Numbered from the stretch's first letter, positions 34,903-45,898 are shown. The stretch: 64,000 nucleotides of DNA from Nocardioides marmoribigeumensis (GCF_031458325.1 NZ_JAVDYG010000001.1:744001-808000); one strand, 5' to 3'. Numbers and translations: made by a program. Notes: a model not told the origin generated them from the letters alone.

Positions 34903-35510
34903 CGCACCTCCACGAACCGCACCCGCGTTCCAGGGCTGAGCAGGGCCGGTGGGTCGGCAGCGGGGTCCCACAGCACGAGGTCGGTGCGTCCCAGCAGCAG
35001 CCAGCCACCGGGGCTGGCCCGCGGGTAGACGCCGGTGAACTCGCCGGCCACCGCCACGGACCCGGCCGGCACGCGGGGGCGCGGCGAGTCGCGGCGCGGC
35101 ACGCTGTGCCGCTCGGCCATCCCGGAGAGGTAGGCGAAGCCGGGCGCGAACCCGCAGAACGCCACCACGAGGTCCAGGCCGGTGTGCGTCGCGACGACCT
35201 CCTGGCGGGTCATGTCCCAGTGCCGGGCCACCACGTCCAGGTCCTCCCCGTCGTAGACGGTCGGCACCTCGACCCGGCCACCGCCACTCGAGGGCCCGTC
35301 GGCCCGCGCCGCCGCGACCGCCTCGACCAGCGCCTCGGCGCCCATCCCCCGCAGGCCGTCGACCAGGACGGTCCGCGCCGCCGGGACCACGTCCGCGGCG
35401 CTCGCCCCCGCCGCGGCCAGCGCCGCGGTGACCGCGGCGTAGGCCCGCGGCACGTCGTCGACCTCGAGCAGGAACGACGAGCCGCCGCACGGCAGCACCC
35501 GCACGCTCAC
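34899..35510 (-). CDS. pxpB: 5-oxoprolinase subunit B
   Basis: A 203-residue KipI/allophanate-hydrolase-subunit-1-type protein. The signature FCGFAPGFAYLSGM is present, with PTVYDGEDLDVVARHWDM before it and RASPGGWLLLGRTDLVLWD after. It forms the kinase-like half of the PxpBC complex. The GTG at 35510 overlaps the pxpA stop (GTGA); a GTG at 35504 is also possible. Confidence 0.88.
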   Translation of the reverse strand: MSVRVLPCGGSSFLLEVDDVPRAYAAVTAALAAAGASAADVVPAARTVLVDGLRGMGAEALVEAVAAARADGPSSGGGRVEVPTVYDGEDLDVVARHWDMTRQEVVATHTGLDLVVAFCGFAPGFAYLSGMAERHSVPRRDSPRPRVPAGSVAVAGEFTGVYPRASPGGWLLLGRTDLVLWDPAADPPALLSPGTRVRFVEVR

Positions 35511-36226
35511 AGAAACCCTCGAAGTGCGAACCCGGCCCCGAGCAGCGCCGCCCGCACGGCCCGGGCCGCCTCCACCGCGGTCGGCCCGTCGCCGTGCACG
35601 CACACCGAGTGGACGTCGGCGGCGAGCCCGACCGCGCGCCGGGCGATCTCCTCCGGCTCCTCGACCAGAGCGCCGGGCTGGTCGCGCGGCACCAGCCGGA
35701 CGACCCCACCCTGCGGCTCGAGGTAGCCGCGGTCCGGGAAGCCCTCGGTGTACGTCGCCCGGCCGGCCTCGGCGGCCAGCCGCAGCAGCGCGCCGCCCGG
35801 CAGCCCCAGCACCGGCAGGTCGCCCGACCCGTCGAGCACGGCGGCGGCCTGCTCCTCGTGGTCGACCACGCGGTTGTAGAGCGCGCCGTGCGGCTTGACG
35901 TAGGAGACCAGCGTCCCGGCCGCCCGGGCGATCTCGTCGAGCAGCCCCACCTGCTCCGCCACCTGCGCCCGCAGCACGTCGTACGCCACGTCGAGGGGGC
36001 GCCGGCCGAACCCCTCGCGGTCGTCGTAGGAGACCTGCGCGCCGATCCGCACGCCGGCCTCCGCCGCCCCCTCGCACACGACGCGCATCGTCTCGTCGTC
36101 ACCGGCGTGGAAGCCGCAGGCGACGTTGGCGCTGGTCACCAGGGCCAGCAGCCCCGCGTCGTCGGTGACGCCTTCCCCGAGGTCGGCGTTGAGGTCCACG
36201 GTCCGCCCCGTCGAATGCTCGGTCAC
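35507..36226 (-). CDS. pxpA: 5-oxoprolinase subunit A (LamB/YcsF family)
   Basis: A 239-residue TIM-barrel-type LamB/YcsF protein. It begins VDLNADLGEG and contains SANVACGFHAGD and SYVKPHGALYN. It is the first gene of a pxpA-pxpB-pxpC operon with 4-nt overlaps; in E. coli the order is pxpB-pxpC-pxpA. The GTG at 36226 has GAGAAT 6 nt upstream. A GGGGGAG overlapping that element could instead act as a ribosome site on a longer mRNA. Confidence 0.88.
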   Translation of the reverse strand: MTEHSTGRTVDLNADLGEGVTDDAGLLALVTSANVACGFHAGDDETMRVVCEGAAEAGVRIGAQVSYDDREGFGRRPLDVAYDVLRAQVAEQVGLLDEIARAAGTLVSYVKPHGALYNRVVDHEEQAAAVLDGSGDLPVLGLPGGALLRLAAEAGRATYTEGFPDRGYLEPQGGVVRLVPRDQPGALVEEPEEIARRAVGLAADVHSVCVHGDGPTAVEAARAVRAALLGAGFALRGFL

Positions 36227-36232
36227 GTTCCG

Positions 36233-36251
36233 ATTCTCCCCCTACTAGGCT
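36233..36251. promoter_or_regulatory. Back-to-back leaderless promoters (pxpABC / oligopeptidase B)
   Basis: GAGAAT on the minus strand (36238-36233) ends 6 nt before the pxpA GTG. TAGGCT on the plus strand (36246-36251) ends 7 nt before the peptidase ATG. The two starts are only 32 nt apart, so the -35 regions must lie inside the opposite gene's 5' end. Confidence 0.6.
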
Positions 36252-36258
36252 CGAACGC

Positions 36259-38412
<2,154 letters not shown>

Positions 38413-38449
38413 CGCGTCCCTGAAATTCCCCTGAACTTCGGGGCCGGGA

Positions 38450-38478
38450 GGAAACTATGCGGCCCCGTCGTGCGTAAC
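38450..38478 (+). promoter_or_regulatory. Candidate ECF-type promoter of the group-2 sigma gene
   Basis: GGAAAC (38450-38455), a 17-nt spacer and CGTAAC (38473-38478) resemble ECF (SigE/SigH-type) elements. A second, SigA-like pair, TTGTGA (38553-38558) with N17 and TACCGC (38576-38581), lies closer to the start. The 195-nt gap 38413-38607 contains no gene. Confidence 0.35.
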
Positions 38479-38607
38479 AACCCATGAAGGCAACCTCCGA
38501 GCACCCACGCGGACCCCTCACCCGACGGGACTAAAGGGCCCCACCCGGAGCGTTGTGACTGCTGCAGGGACGGGTTACCGCTCTGCCGTTGTGGGAAGGG
38601 AAGGACC

Positions 38608-39558
38608 GTGACCGCCACCATCACGCACACCCGGGAGATCGAGGGCCGCGACAGCGTCGGGCTCTACCTCGACGAGATCGCGCGCACCCCGCTGCTCGAC
38701 GCCGTCCGCGAGGTCGAGCTGGCCAAGACCATCGAGGCCGGCCTGTTCGCCCAGCACCTCCTGGAGACCGGTCGCATCGGCCGCGCCAAGGGCGGCGCGC
38801 CCAAGCGGGCGACCCGCGAGGAGCTGGAGTGGATGGTCGAGGAGGGCGATCGCGCGATCCAGGAGTTCATCACCGCCAACCTGCGGCTGGTCGTCTCGAT
38901 CGCCCGCAAGTACGGCCGCAGCCAGATGCCGATGCTCGACCTGGTGCAGGAGGGCAACACCGGCCTGATCCGCGCGGTCGAGAAGTTCGACTACACCAAA
39001 GGCTTCAAGTTCTCGACCTATGCCACCTGGTGGGTGCGTCAGGCGATCACCCGCGGCATCGCCCAGCAGGCCCGTGTGGTCCGTCTCCCCGTCCACGTGG
39101 TCGAGGAGATCAACCAGGTCAACGGTGCCCGCCGCACCCTCGAGCGTCAGCTCGGTCGCGACCCGGAGCCCGAGGACATCGCCACCGAGCTCGACATGCC
39201 GGTCGAGCGCGTGCTCGACCTCATGGCCTGGTCCCGCGACCACGTCAGCCTGGACACCCCGCTCGACGAGGAGGGCGACACCTCCCTCGGTGACCTGATC
39301 GCCCAGGAGAGCGCCCCGGGCCCCGACACCACCTTCCTCAGCACCGAGTCGCGTGAGCGCCTCTCGGCCCTGGTGGACAAGCTCGACCCCCGGGCGGCGG
39401 ACATCATCCGGGCGCGCTACGGCCTGGTCGACGGCCGCATCCACAAGCTCGCCGACATCGGCGCCAAGCACGGCATCTCCGCCGAGCGGGTCCGCCAGCT
39501 CGAGCGGGAGGCGCTGCAGAAGCTCCGCGGCTTCGCCGGCCCCGACATGGCGGCCTGA
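38608..39558 (+). CDS. Group-2 alternative sigma factor (SigB/HrdD-like)
   Basis: A 316-residue sigma-70 factor lacking the N-terminal extension of SigA. Region 1.2 begins DSVGLYLDEIARTPLL. Region 2 reads [37 protein letters not shown], nearly identical to SigA. Region 4.2 contains ISAERVRQLEREALQKLR. In mycobacteria the equivalent SigB serves stress and stationary phase. The GTG start follows GGGAAGGGAAGGA. A long 5' region with ECF-like and SigA-like promoter candidates suggests stress control. A strong terminator follows. Confidence 0.85.
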   Translation: MTATITHTREIEGRDSVGLYLDEIARTPLLDAVREVELAKTIEAGLFAQHLLETGRIGRAKGGAPKRATREELEWMVEEGDRAIQEFITANLRLVVSIARKYGRSQMPMLDLVQEGNTGLIRAVEKFDYTKGFKFSTYATWWVRQAITRGIAQQARVVRLPVHVVEEINQVNGARRTLERQLGRDPEPEDIATELDMPVERVLDLMAWSRDHVSLDTPLDEEGDTSLGDLIAQESAPGPDTTFLSTESRERLSALVDKLDPRAADIIRARYGLVDGRIHKLADIGAKHGISAERVRQLEREALQKLRGFAGPDMAA

Positions 39559-39574
39559 TCCGCTGGGTGCGGTT

Positions 39575-39592
39575 TCACTAGGTACCTAGTGA
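39575..39592. promoter_or_regulatory. 18-bp perfect palindrome
   Basis: TCACTAGGTACCTAGTGA reads the same on both strands and lies 17 nt after the sigma gene stop, just before the terminator. It could be an operator for the gene at 39695 or a short extra hairpin. No regulator can be assigned. Confidence 0.5.
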
Positions 39593-39598
39593 CTTTGT

Positions 39599-39630
39599 CA
39601 CTCCCCGAGCGAAACTTCGCTCGGGGAGTG
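39599..39630 (+). terminator. Intrinsic terminator after the group-2 sigma gene
   Basis: CACTCCCCGAGCGAA and TTCGCTCGGGGAGTG are exactly complementary over 15 bp, followed by CCAGTTTT. This is the clearest rho-independent terminator in the window. Confidence 0.85.
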
Positions 39631-39694
39631 CCAGTTTTCCCGCGCGTACGACGGGGCGGGCCCGGTCGCGGCCCACCCGCGGCATGATGCGCCC

Positions 39695-40135
39695 ATGCCG
39701 GCCGCCGCGAGCACCCTGCTCAGCCCCGTGCTGCTCGCGGCCTGGCTCGTGCTCGGCCTGCTGATCGCACGGCGCAGCCACGCGGCCGGCACCGTGATGC
39801 TCTGGATGGTGGTCTTCGGTCCGCTCGGCCTCCTCCTCGTGGCGTACGGCGAGCACCAGCGCGCCCGCCTCGGATCACCTCCCGAGGGCGGCCCGGACAC
39901 GCCCGAGCTCTTCGTCCCCGTCGAGGTGCACACGGAGTCCGGATGGGTGGCGGGCACGCTGCATCACTGGACCCTCACCGCGCAGGGCTGGCACGGCTGG
40001 GTCACGTTCGACCGCGACGGGACGGTCGCCGCCGAGTGGTTCACCTCGGACGCCGTGCGCCGCGGGCCGGGCGAGTCACCGGCGCCCCGCGGGCCCGAGG
40101 AGCCACGAGGTGGTCCCGTCGGCTGGGGTTCCTGA
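39695..40135 (+). CDS. Small membrane protein of unknown function
   Basis: A 146-residue protein with two N-terminal TM helices (about 10-27 and 32-50) and a soluble C-terminal part of about 95 residues rich in Gly, Pro and Trp (WVAGTLHHWTLTAQGWHGWVTFD). No family is recognised. The ATG at 39695 is the first in-frame start after the terminator; CATGAT lies 6 nt upstream. Convergent with coaE, 5 nt apart. Confidence 0.55.
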   Translation: MPAAASTLLSPVLLAAWLVLGLLIARRSHAAGTVMLWMVVFGPLGLLLVAYGEHQRARLGSPPEGGPDTPELFVPVEVHTESGWVAGTLHHWTLTAQGWHGWVTFDRDGTVAAEWFTSDAVRRGPGESPAPRGPEEPRGGPVGWGS

Positions 40136-40140
40136 GGAAA

Positions 40141-40725
40141 TCAGCCCATCAGCTCGGCGTACACCTCACGCACCCGGGCCTCGAGCTCCTCGCGCGTCTC
40201 GTCGTTCTCGATCACGTGGGTGGCGATCGACAGGCGCGTGTCCCGGTCGGCCTGGGCGGCGATGCGGGACTCGGCCTCCTCGCGGGTCATGCCGCGGTCA
40301 CGGACCATGCGGTCGACCTGGGTCTCGTGCGGCGCGTCCACGACGAGCACGGCGTCGAAGTCCTGGGTGCGGCCCGACTCGGCGAGCAGCGGGATGTCGT
40401 GCACGACGAGCGCGCCCTCGGGCGCCTCCGCCTCGAGCCGGACGAACTCCTCGAACACGCGCGGGTGGATGATCCCCTCCAGGCGCCGCCGCGCGTCCTC
40501 GTCGTCGAAGACGATCCTCGCCACGGCCGGGCGGTCCAGCGAGCCGTCGGCGGCCAGCACCGAGTCGCCGAACGCCTCGACCACCTCGGCCAGCCCGTCG
40601 GTCCCGGGTGCGACCACGTCGCGCGCGAGCTGGTCGGCGTCGATGACCACCGCTCCGAGCGTGCGCAGCAACGACGACACGGTGCTCTTGCCCGAGGCGA
40701 TGCCTCCGGTCAGCGCGACCCTCAT
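40141..40725 (-). CDS. coaE: Dephospho-CoA kinase
   Basis: A 194-residue enzyme for the last step of CoA synthesis. The P-loop GGIASGKSTV is at residues 8-17, DADQLAR follows and the lid region contains HPRVFEEF. Mycobacterial CoaE carries an extra C-terminal domain; this protein is the stand-alone form. GAGGAG lies 4 nt before the ATG. In mycobacteria coaE directly follows rpsA; here the paa genes lie between them. Confidence 0.93.
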   Translation of the reverse strand: MRVALTGGIASGKSTVSSLLRTLGAVVIDADQLARDVVAPGTDGLAEVVEAFGDSVLAADGSLDRPAVARIVFDDEDARRRLEGIIHPRVFEEFVRLEAEAPEGALVVHDIPLLAESGRTQDFDAVLVVDAPHETQVDRMVRDRGMTREEAESRIAAQADRDTRLSIATHVIENDETREELEARVREVYAELMG

Positions 40726-40823
40726 GGGACTCCTCTGGTGCGGGGTTGTGGTCGCTCCGATCGTGGCACAACGCCAGATGAGCGACCGTGACTCCGAGTT
40801 GCACGACGGGGCGGAGCTCCCGG

Positions 40824-41861
40824 TCAGGCGTCGTAGTCGACCTCGACCCCGTCGGAGCGGGGGTAGCTCTGGCAGGTCAGGACGTAGCCCCGGGCCACCT
40901 CGTCGTCCTCGAGCGCGAAGTTGCGCACCATCTCGACCTCGCCGCTCACGACCCGGGCCCGGCAGGTCGCGCAGACCCCGCCGCGGCACGCGAACGGCAC
41001 GTCGGACCGCGCGAGGCGGGCGGCGTCCAGCAGGGAGGACCCGGGCGGTGCCGCCACCTCGCTGCGCCGCCCGTCGAGGGTGAAGCACACCGCCACACCA
41101 CCGGCCTCCTCCTGGGCAGCGGGAGCGGGCGGTGGCGGCACGTCCTCGACGAAGAACAGCTCGGCGCGCACCCGGTCGGCCGGCACGCCACGGTCGGCGA
41201 GGACCGCCCGCAGGTCACGCACCATCTCCCACGGGCCGCACAGCCAGTACGCCGCCACGTCCGGCCCGGCGAGCGCGTCGAGCACGGCGGCGAACCGGGC
41301 AGGGTCCAGCCGCCCGCTGAGCAGGGGCGCGTCCTGGGGCTCCCGGGACAGCACGTGCACCAGGGAGACCCGCGTGGGCCAGCGGTCCTTGAGGTCGGCC
41401 AGCTCGTCGAGGAACATCGCGCTGCGCGAGGTGCGGTTGGCGTAGAGGACCGTCACCCTCGCCCCGTGGTCGCGCAGCAGCGTCGTGACCAGCGACAGCA
41501 CCGGGGTGATGCCGGAGCCGGCCGCGACCAGCACGTGGTGCTCGCCGGGCGACGGGGGGTAGGACGAGAGGCTGAACCGGCCGGTCGGGGCGGTCGCCTC
41601 GATCACGTCCCCCGGTCGCGCGGCGTCGACCAGCCACGAGGAGAACGAGCCGTCCGCCACGCGCCGCACCCCGATGCGCAGCGGCGCGCCAGGAGCCGAG
41701 CAGAGCGAGTAGGTGCGCGGCTCGTCCTCCCGGCCGGGCCGGCGTACGACGAGGTGCTGGCCCGCGGAGAACTCGCGGTCGGCGCCGTCGAGGGTCACCG
41801 CGACGGCGTCGTCGGTGAGCCGGTCAACGCGGGTGATCGTGAGGGGACGGAAGCGGGTCAC
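40824..41861 (-). CDS. paaE: 1,2-phenylacetyl-CoA epoxidase, reductase subunit
   Basis: A 345-residue reductase. A ferredoxin-NADP reductase-like FAD domain (RTYSLCSAP) and an NAD domain (VAAGSGITPVLSLV) are followed by a C-terminal plant-type [2Fe-2S] ferredoxin (CRGGVCATCRARV...C). It passes electrons from NADPH to the PaaABCD oxygenase. The GTG overlaps the paaD stop. Last gene of paaABCDE. Confidence 0.92.
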   Translation of the reverse strand: MTRFRPLTITRVDRLTDDAVAVTLDGADREFSAGQHLVVRRPGREDEPRTYSLCSAPGAPLRIGVRRVADGSFSSWLVDAARPGDVIEATAPTGRFSLSSYPPSPGEHHVLVAAGSGITPVLSLVTTLLRDHGARVTVLYANRTSRSAMFLDELADLKDRWPTRVSLVHVLSREPQDAPLLSGRLDPARFAAVLDALAGPDVAAYWLCGPWEMVRDLRAVLADRGVPADRVRAELFFVEDVPPPPAPAAQEEAGGVAVCFTLDGRRSEVAAPPGSSLLDAARLARSDVPFACRGGVCATCRARVVSGEVEMVRNFALEDDEVARGYVLTCQSYPRSDGVEVDYDA

Positions 41862-42334
41862 TGCTCCCGCACCTTCTCGAACGGCTCGCCGCAGGCCGAG
41901 CAGGTGTGCAGCGTCGTGCACGCGGTCGGCCCGAAGGCACTGGTCAGCCTCGTGTCGATGGAGCCGCACCGGGGGCAGGTGGCGTGCACCGGGAGCACGG
42001 CAGGCAGCCCCAGCGACACCGTGCCTGCGGGCCCCGGGGGCGCGACGCCGGCCTCGGCCAGCGCGGCCCGCCCGGCCGGGGTGATCCAGTCGCTGCTCCA
42101 CGGCGGCGAGAGACGCGTGCGGATCTCGGCGCGCAGGCCCAGCGCCTCGACGGTCGCGCGGACGTCGGCCTTGATCTCGGCCATCGCCGGGCAGCCGGAG
42201 TAGGTCGGCGTGAGGGTCACCACCGCCGTCGACCCGGACACCTCGACCGAGCGCAGCACCCCGAGGTCGGCCAGGGTCAGCATCGGCATCTCGGGGTCGG
42301 GGACCGCGGCGACCGCGGCTCGGACGTCGCTCAC
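41858..42334 (-). CDS. paaD: Phenylacetyl-CoA epoxidase subunit PaaD
   Basis: A 158-residue protein. The N-terminal MIP18/DUF59-like domain (VPDPEMPMLTLADLGVLR, TPTYSGCPAMAEIKADV) suggests an iron-sulfur-assembly role. The C-terminal four-Cys motif (CPRCGS...CSACGEPF) is typical of PaaD and may bind zinc. GTGA overlaps link it to paaC and paaE. Confidence 0.9.
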   Translation of the reverse strand: MSDVRAAVAAVPDPEMPMLTLADLGVLRSVEVSGSTAVVTLTPTYSGCPAMAEIKADVRATVEALGLRAEIRTRLSPPWSSDWITPAGRAALAEAGVAPPGPAGTVSLGLPAVLPVHATCPRCGSIDTRLTSAFGPTACTTLHTCSACGEPFEKVREQ

Positions 42335-43248
42335 CACCTGCCCTCCGGGTGCTGCCGGGCCAGCGACTGCAGCTCCTCGAGCAGCTCGGCGAGCCAGGGG
42401 GCGTGCCGGCCGGCGCGACCGTCGTACGCCGAGACGTCGGGGGACGAGGCCGACAGGTCGCACTCCTCCCCCAGCCGCAGCCAGTCCGACCGGGTCTCGG
42501 CGGCGAGCGTCCCGGGGTCGGGCACGACGCCGGGAAGGGCGGCCGCGGCCAGGTCGGGGCGCCCGACCCACGGGGTGACCGCGATCCAGGCCTCGCCGGT
42601 GCGCCGGCGTGACTCGTCGGTGCCCCCTGCGAGCACGCGCACCCAGCCGACCGCGTGGTCGCGGTGGTAGGCGACCTCCTTGACCGCCCGGCCCGCGACC
42701 GCCGCCAGCACCGGGTCGGGCGAGGCAGCCAGCCCGTGCCACAGCCGCACGCGGCCGAGCGAGACCGCCGCGAGGCGGACGACGGCGTGGGCGAAGTCGG
42801 CGTCGGGCAGCGTCATCAGCACGTCGCAGCGGAAGTCGGCCGGGTCGCGGAAGAACGCCAGCCGGTCCTCCCCCGGCACCGGCGACCCCGCGGGCACGCC
42901 CGGCGCCAGGCGGTCCACGAGCCCCGGGTCGGCGGCCGCGGCCCGCGCGTAGAGCAACCGGGTCTGCCCGAGCAGGTCGAGCGCGACGTTGGCCAGCGCC
43001 ACCTCCTCCTCGAGCTCGGGCGCCCGGGCGCACCACTGCTGCAGACGTTGCGCCAGCACCAGCGCGTCGTCGCCCAGCGCCAGGCAGTACGACGCCAGGG
43101 CGGCTGCGTCGATGCCCTCCGGCACCGCCGCGTCGAGCCCCTCGAGCGGGTCGTCCCAGCCGCCGCCGAAGGCCCAGTGGCCGTCCTCGACGTCGGGCTC
43201 GAGCAGGGCGGAGTAGGGGTCGTCGTGCACCTCGTCCACCCCGCTCAC
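42331..43248 (-). CDS. paaC: Phenylacetyl-CoA epoxidase structural subunit PaaC
   Basis: A 305-residue ferritin-like subunit that pairs with PaaA to form the oxygenase core. It has the PaaC pattern YCLALGDDALVLAQRLQQWCARAPELEEEVALANVALDLLGQ and a later EVAYHRDHAVGWV. It is catalytically inactive in characterised systems. GTG start, overlapping the paaB stop (GTGA). Confidence 0.9.
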   Translation of the reverse strand: MSGVDEVHDDPYSALLEPDVEDGHWAFGGGWDDPLEGLDAAVPEGIDAAALASYCLALGDDALVLAQRLQQWCARAPELEEEVALANVALDLLGQTRLLYARAAAADPGLVDRLAPGVPAGSPVPGEDRLAFFRDPADFRCDVLMTLPDADFAHAVVRLAAVSLGRVRLWHGLAASPDPVLAAVAGRAVKEVAYHRDHAVGWVRVLAGGTDESRRRTGEAWIAVTPWVGRPDLAAAALPGVVPDPGTLAAETRSDWLRLGEECDLSASSPDVSAYDGRAGRHAPWLAELLEELQSLARQHPEGRW

Positions 43249-43550
43249 ATGTGGGGGACGTCGTCGCCGACGTCGTAGAAGGTCGGGTGGCGGTAGACCT
43301 TGTCGCCGCTCGGGGCGAAGAACGGGTCCTTCTCGTCGGGGCTCGACGCGGTGACGTCCTCGGCTCGCACCACCCAGATGCTCACGCCCTCGTTGCGCCG
43401 CGTGTAGACGTCGCGCGCGTTGCGCAGCGCCGACTCGGCGTCGGCCGCGTGCAGCGACCCGACGTGCACGTGGTTGAGCCCGCGCTTGGGTCGCACGAAC
43501 ACCTCCCACAGCTCCCAGTCCGACCCGCGCGCCTCAGCCAACGCGACCAC
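43245..43550 (-). CDS. paaB: Phenylacetyl-CoA epoxidase subunit PaaB
   Basis: A 101-residue small subunit with the near-invariant family pattern [21 protein letters not shown] and [17 protein letters not shown]. The start is either GTG 43550, used here and overlapping paaA by 17 nt, or TTG 43541. Conserved sequence begins near residue 12, so both are compatible. Confidence 0.9.
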   Translation of the reverse strand: MVALAEARGSDWELWEVFVRPKRGLNHVHVGSLHAADAESALRNARDVYTRRNEGVSIWVVRAEDVTASSPDEKDPFFAPSGDKVYRHPTFYDVGDDVPHM

Positions 43551-44475
43551 CCCGCGCCGCGAAGGCAGCGGCCGCCTCGCGCACCCAGGCGCCGTCCTCG
43601 TGGGCTGCCCGTCGCCGGGCGACCCGCTCGGCGTTGCAGGGCCCGTCGCCCTTGATCACCCGCGCCAGCTCGTCCCAGTCGGGCTGCCCGAACCGGTAGT
43701 GGCCCGTGGCGGAGTCCCACGCCAGCGACCGGTCGGGCAGGGTGACACCGAGCGCGTCGGCCTGCGGCACGGTCATGTCGACGAACTTCTGTCGCAGCTC
43801 GTCGTTTGTGTGGCGCTTGATGCCCCACGCCATCGACCGCGCGGTGTGGGCGGACTCCGCGTCGGGCGGACCGAACATCATCAACGAGGGCCACCACCAC
43901 CGGTCGACCGACTCCTGCACCATCGCGCGCTGCTCGTCGGTGCCGCGCATCATCGTCTGGAGCAGCTCGTAGCCCTGACGCTGGTGGAAGGACTCCTCCT
44001 TGCACACCCGGATCATCGCGCGGGCGTAGGGGCCGTAGGAGGTGCGGCACAGCGGCACCTGGTTGCAGATCGCGGCCCCGTCCACCAGCCAGCCGATCGT
44101 GCCCACGTCGGCGTACGACGAGGCGGGGTAGTTGAAGATCGAGGAGTACTTCTGGCGCCCGTCGACGAGCATCTGCGTGAGGTCGGCCCGGTCGACCCCG
44201 AGGGTCTCGCAGGCGGAGTAGAGGTAGATCCCGTGGCCGGCCTCGTCCTGCACCTTGGCGGTCAGCACGGCCTTGCGCCGCAGCGACGGCGCGCTGGTCA
44301 GCCACGCTCCCTCGGGCTGCATGCCGATGATCTCGGAGTGCGCGTGCTGGGCGATCTGGCGCACCAGCGTGCGGCGGTAGTCCTCCGGCATCGCGTCGCG
44401 CGGCTCGATCCGCTGGTCGGCGGCGATCGTGCGCTCGAAGGAGTCGAGCTCCCCGGTGGGCGCGGTGGTGGTCAT
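43534..44475 (-). CDS. paaA: 1,2-phenylacetyl-CoA epoxidase catalytic subunit PaaA
   Basis: A 313-residue ferritin-like diiron oxygenase that epoxidises the ring of phenylacetyl-CoA, the committed step of aerobic phenylacetate breakdown. Diiron ligand regions are visible ([10 protein letters not shown] and [12 protein letters not shown]). The ATG at 44475 has AGGAGG 7 nt upstream, and the mRNA appears to have a leader of about 80 nt. First gene of paaABCDE. The downstream ring-opening and beta-oxidation paa genes are not in the window. Confidence 0.93.
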   Translation of the reverse strand: MTTTAPTGELDSFERTIAADQRIEPRDAMPEDYRRTLVRQIAQHAHSEIIGMQPEGAWLTSAPSLRRKAVLTAKVQDEAGHGIYLYSACETLGVDRADLTQMLVDGRQKYSSIFNYPASSYADVGTIGWLVDGAAICNQVPLCRTSYGPYARAMIRVCKEESFHQRQGYELLQTMMRGTDEQRAMVQESVDRWWWPSLMMFGPPDAESAHTARSMAWGIKRHTNDELRQKFVDMTVPQADALGVTLPDRSLAWDSATGHYRFGQPDWDELARVIKGDGPCNAERVARRRAAHEDGAWVREAAAAFAARGGRVG

Positions 44476-44560
44476 TGAGGTGCCTCCTGGCGGACGCGGG
44501 TCACGCGCCACTGGTCGACGGCGGTCGGCGCCCACCCGGTGGGGCGGTGCGCACGCCTCC

Positions 44561-44589
44561 ATCCTGCCTGTGACCGCGGACACATCCAA
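44561..44589 (-). promoter_or_regulatory. Candidate paaA promoter with embedded operator
   Basis: On the minus strand TTGGAT (44589-44584), a 17-nt spacer and CAGGAT (44566-44561) resemble -35 and -10 boxes. The spacer contains GTGTCCGCGGTCAC (44583-44570), a dyad with form GTGnCCGCGGnCAC, well placed for a TetR-type repressor to block polymerase. Confidence 0.5.
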
Positions 44590-44609
44590 CCCGACCCTAG
44601 GCTCGGCAC

Positions 44610-45890
44610 GTGACCGATCTGCTCGACCTGCCCCAGGGGTCCGTCGTCGCGCTGCAGGTGCCCGGCTCGACGGCGTACGTCGAGGTGGTGCTCGCGCTGC
44701 TCGGGCGCGGGGTCGTGCCCGCCCCGCTCGACCCCCGGCTGACCGCGGCAGAGACCGCCGGGATCCTCGAGGACCTCGAGCCCGTGGCCCACGTCACCGA
44801 CCCCGCGGACGTCGACGACCTGGCCGAGCGCGTCGCCGGCGAGCCCCGCCGCACGCCGCTCGCGCGCCCGATGCACATGACCTCCGGCACGACCGGCCGT
44901 CCCAAGGGCGTGTGGAGCGGGGTGCTCACCGAGGAGCAGGGCCGGGCGCTGGTCGAGGAGGAGCGCGACCTCTGGGGGTTCCGCAGCGACGACGTCAACC
45001 TCGTCGTGAGCCCGCTGCACCACTCGGCGCCGCTGCGCTTCGCGATGGGCACGGTGCTGGCCGGCGGCCGGCTCGTGGTCCCGGGCCCGTTCGACGTCGC
45101 GCGTCTCACGCACGCCATCGAGTCCGAGCACCCGACCACCGCGTTCGTCGTGCCGACCCACCTCGCGCGCCTCTTCGCGCACTGGGACGAGGTCGGCACC
45201 CCCGACCTGTCGTCGTTCCGCCTGCTCGCCCACGCCGGGGCCGCCTGCCCGCAACCGGTCAAGGAGCGGCTGCTCGAGACGTTCCCACCCGGGACGACCT
45301 GGGAGTTCTACGGCTCCACCGAGGGCCAGCTCACCGCCTGCCCCGGCGAGGAGTGGCGCGAGCGGCCCGGCACCGTGGGTCGCGCCCGCCCCGGCCGCAG
45401 CATCACCGTCGCCGAGGACCGCACGATCTGGTGCGTGGTCCCCGAGCACGCGCGCTTCACCTACTACCGCGAGCCGGCCAAGACCGCCGAGGCCTGGCGC
45501 GAGACCCCCGACGGGCCCGCCTTCACCGTCGGGGACCACGGCCGGATCGACGACGACGGCTACCTCTACCTCGACGGCCGCCGGGAGGACCTGGTCATCT
45601 CCGGCGGCGTCAACGTCTACCCCGCCGAGGTCGAGGACGTCCTGTCCGCGGTCCCGGGCGTGCTCCAGGTCGCGGTCTTCGGCCGCGAGGACCCCGACTG
45701 GGGACAACGCGTCTGTGCGGCGTACGTCGGCGAGGCCGACCCCGCCGACCTCGCGGCCCGGGCGCGCGAACGACTGTCGCCGGCCAAGCGGCCCAAGGAG
45801 TACCACCGCCTCGACGACCTCCCCCACACGCCGACCGGCAAGGTGCAACGGCTCCTGCTCCCCGACCTGGTCGAGCCGGACCCGGCCTGA
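44610..45890 (+). CDS. AMP-dependent acyl-CoA ligase (ANL superfamily), short form
   Basis: A 426-residue adenylate-forming ligase. It has the P-loop [11 protein letters not shown] near residue 91, [39 protein letters not shown] and the catalytic Lys region PTGKVQR. The N-terminal subdomain is about 80 residues shorter than usual, so it is compact. Although divergent from paaA, the motifs are not those of the PaaK phenylacetate ligase (no YFQTSGTTG). It may activate phenylacetate or another acid. The GTG has TAGGCT 6 nt upstream. Confidence 0.78.
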   Translation: MTDLLDLPQGSVVALQVPGSTAYVEVVLALLGRGVVPAPLDPRLTAAETAGILEDLEPVAHVTDPADVDDLAERVAGEPRRTPLARPMHMTSGTTGRPKGVWSGVLTEEQGRALVEEERDLWGFRSDDVNLVVSPLHHSAPLRFAMGTVLAGGRLVVPGPFDVARLTHAIESEHPTTAFVVPTHLARLFAHWDEVGTPDLSSFRLLAHAGAACPQPVKERLLETFPPGTTWEFYGSTEGQLTACPGEEWRERPGTVGRARPGRSITVAEDRTIWCVVPEHARFTYYREPAKTAEAWRETPDGPAFTVGDHGRIDDDGYLYLDGRREDLVISGGVNVYPAEVEDVLSAVPGVLQVAVFGREDPDWGQRVCAAYVGEADPADLAARARERLSPAKRPKEYHRLDDLPHTPTGKVQRLLLPDLVEPDPA

Positions 45891-45898
45891 GACGCACC

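Noticed and set aside
44610-45890. Identification of the ligase as PaaK
   Set aside because: The PaaK signature is missing and the motifs are those of general acyl-CoA synthetases, so only a class-level call is made.
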